NCBI GenBank assembly: GCA_022360075.1
Contig: JAKSDN010000419.1
Location: forward strand, 1 to 6,739
Reading direction: 5' to 3'
DNA from: Kiloniellales bacterium
GTDB lineage: Bacteria; Pseudomonadota; Alphaproteobacteria; Kiloniellales; JAKSDN01
Length of the DNA stretch: 6,739 nt
Every line of letters starts with the position of its first letter. The stretch's first letter is position 1. The translations under genes were made by a program, and so were the position numbers. Under the pieces are notes generated by a model that was not told the DNA's origin, did no database searches, and saw only the letters and a program-made list of their open reading frames with translations. Positions 6,599-6,739 of this stretch are shown here, piece after piece.

Positions 6599-6731
6599 CT
6601 AGTGGTTCAATTCCGACACTTGAGTCCGATGAAATTGGATCAAGTGTCGACCAGAATTGAACCCAAACAAAAAGTTACCTAGTGGAGCGGCCCGACATTC
6701 CGGGATCGGAATGTCGGAGTCGTACCACTAG
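6599..6731. repeat. CTAGTGG-bounded element of two palindromic units
   Basis: The 133-bp element begins CTAGTGG (6599-6605) and ends with its reverse complement (6725-6731); a third CTAGTGG lies at 6679-6685. Unit A folds through GGTTCAATTC 6604-6613 with 6654-6663, then CGACACTTGA 6614-6623 with 6640-6649, leaving a four-base bulge. Unit B folds through CTAGTGG 6679-6685 with 6725-6731 and CCGACATTCC 6692-6701 with 6708-6717. Read inward, the two outer ends share CTAGTGGT-x-C-x-A-x-TCCGACA-x-T, so the units are diverged inverted copies. No transposase frame is present, suggesting a non-autonomous MITE or REP-type repeat. No T-run follows either stem. Confidence 0.75.
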
Positions 6732-6739
6732 AGGCAGAC

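Noticed and set aside
6599..6625. T-arm-like GGTTCAATTCC suggesting a tRNA gene
   Set aside because: The flanking bases do not form the five-base T stem, no acceptor, D or anticodon arm can be built around it, and the motif is explained by the palindromic element.
6604..6717. Palindromes read as intrinsic terminators
   Set aside because: Neither stem is followed by a T-run on either strand.

Overview
The window is GC-rich bacterial DNA. Codons end mostly in G or C. A Tat-exported solute-binding protein, a response regulator with a GPDRR-type tail, and a palindromic intergenic repeat with a GGGCTTGACCC core all point to an alphaproteobacterium, probably of the Rhodospirillales/Hyphomicrobiales type. 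That placement is inference; no rRNA or other phylogenetic marker is present.

Positions 1-3768, all on the minus strand, hold a carbohydrate (CUT1-type) ABC importer. In transcription order it has an ATPase with a TOBE-type C-terminal region (3768-2695), a periplasmic binding protein with a Tat signal (2427-1111), a MalF/UgpA-like permease (1032-88), and the first 31 codons of a MalG/UgpE-like permease that runs off the left edge (95-1). Two structured intergenic elements lie inside the operon: an 85-bp three-hairpin REP-like repeat between the ATPase and binding-protein genes, and a strong hairpin just after the binding-protein gene. Upstream of the ATPase, a perfect 24-bp palindrome overlaps a plausible promoter and is the likely operator. 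No regulator gene is visible. The substrate cannot be read from the sequence.

Positions 3769-4560 begin with the operator region, then an AT-rich patch (17 G/C in 80 bases at 3981-4060) with an inverted repeat and a candidate plus-strand promoter. A 90-residue protein of unknown function follows (4083-4355). After it come an 11-bp-stem hairpin and four perfect tandem copies of a 15-bp unit. A glutathione S-transferase family gene (4561-5181, +) then starts behind a good Shine-Dalgarno sequence.

Positions 5230-6361, on the minus strand, form a two-gene phosphorelay unit: a single-domain response regulator with a GPDRR tail, overlapping by 8 nt a histidine phosphotransfer (HPt) protein. No kinase is present, so they presumably connect to one encoded elsewhere.

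Positions 6362-6739 contain no gene that I can support. They hold an AT-rich stretch with a perfect TATAAT hexamer and a 14-bp direct repeat upstream of the response regulator, then a 133-bp element bounded by CTAGTGG/CCACTAG and made of two related palindromic units.

The protein-coding genes belong to known families. The less ordinary material is in the non-coding DNA: the operator, the covarying REP-like element, the CTAGTGG element, the tandem repeat, and the two AT-rich regulatory patches. I see no convincing evidence for a new multi-gene system.
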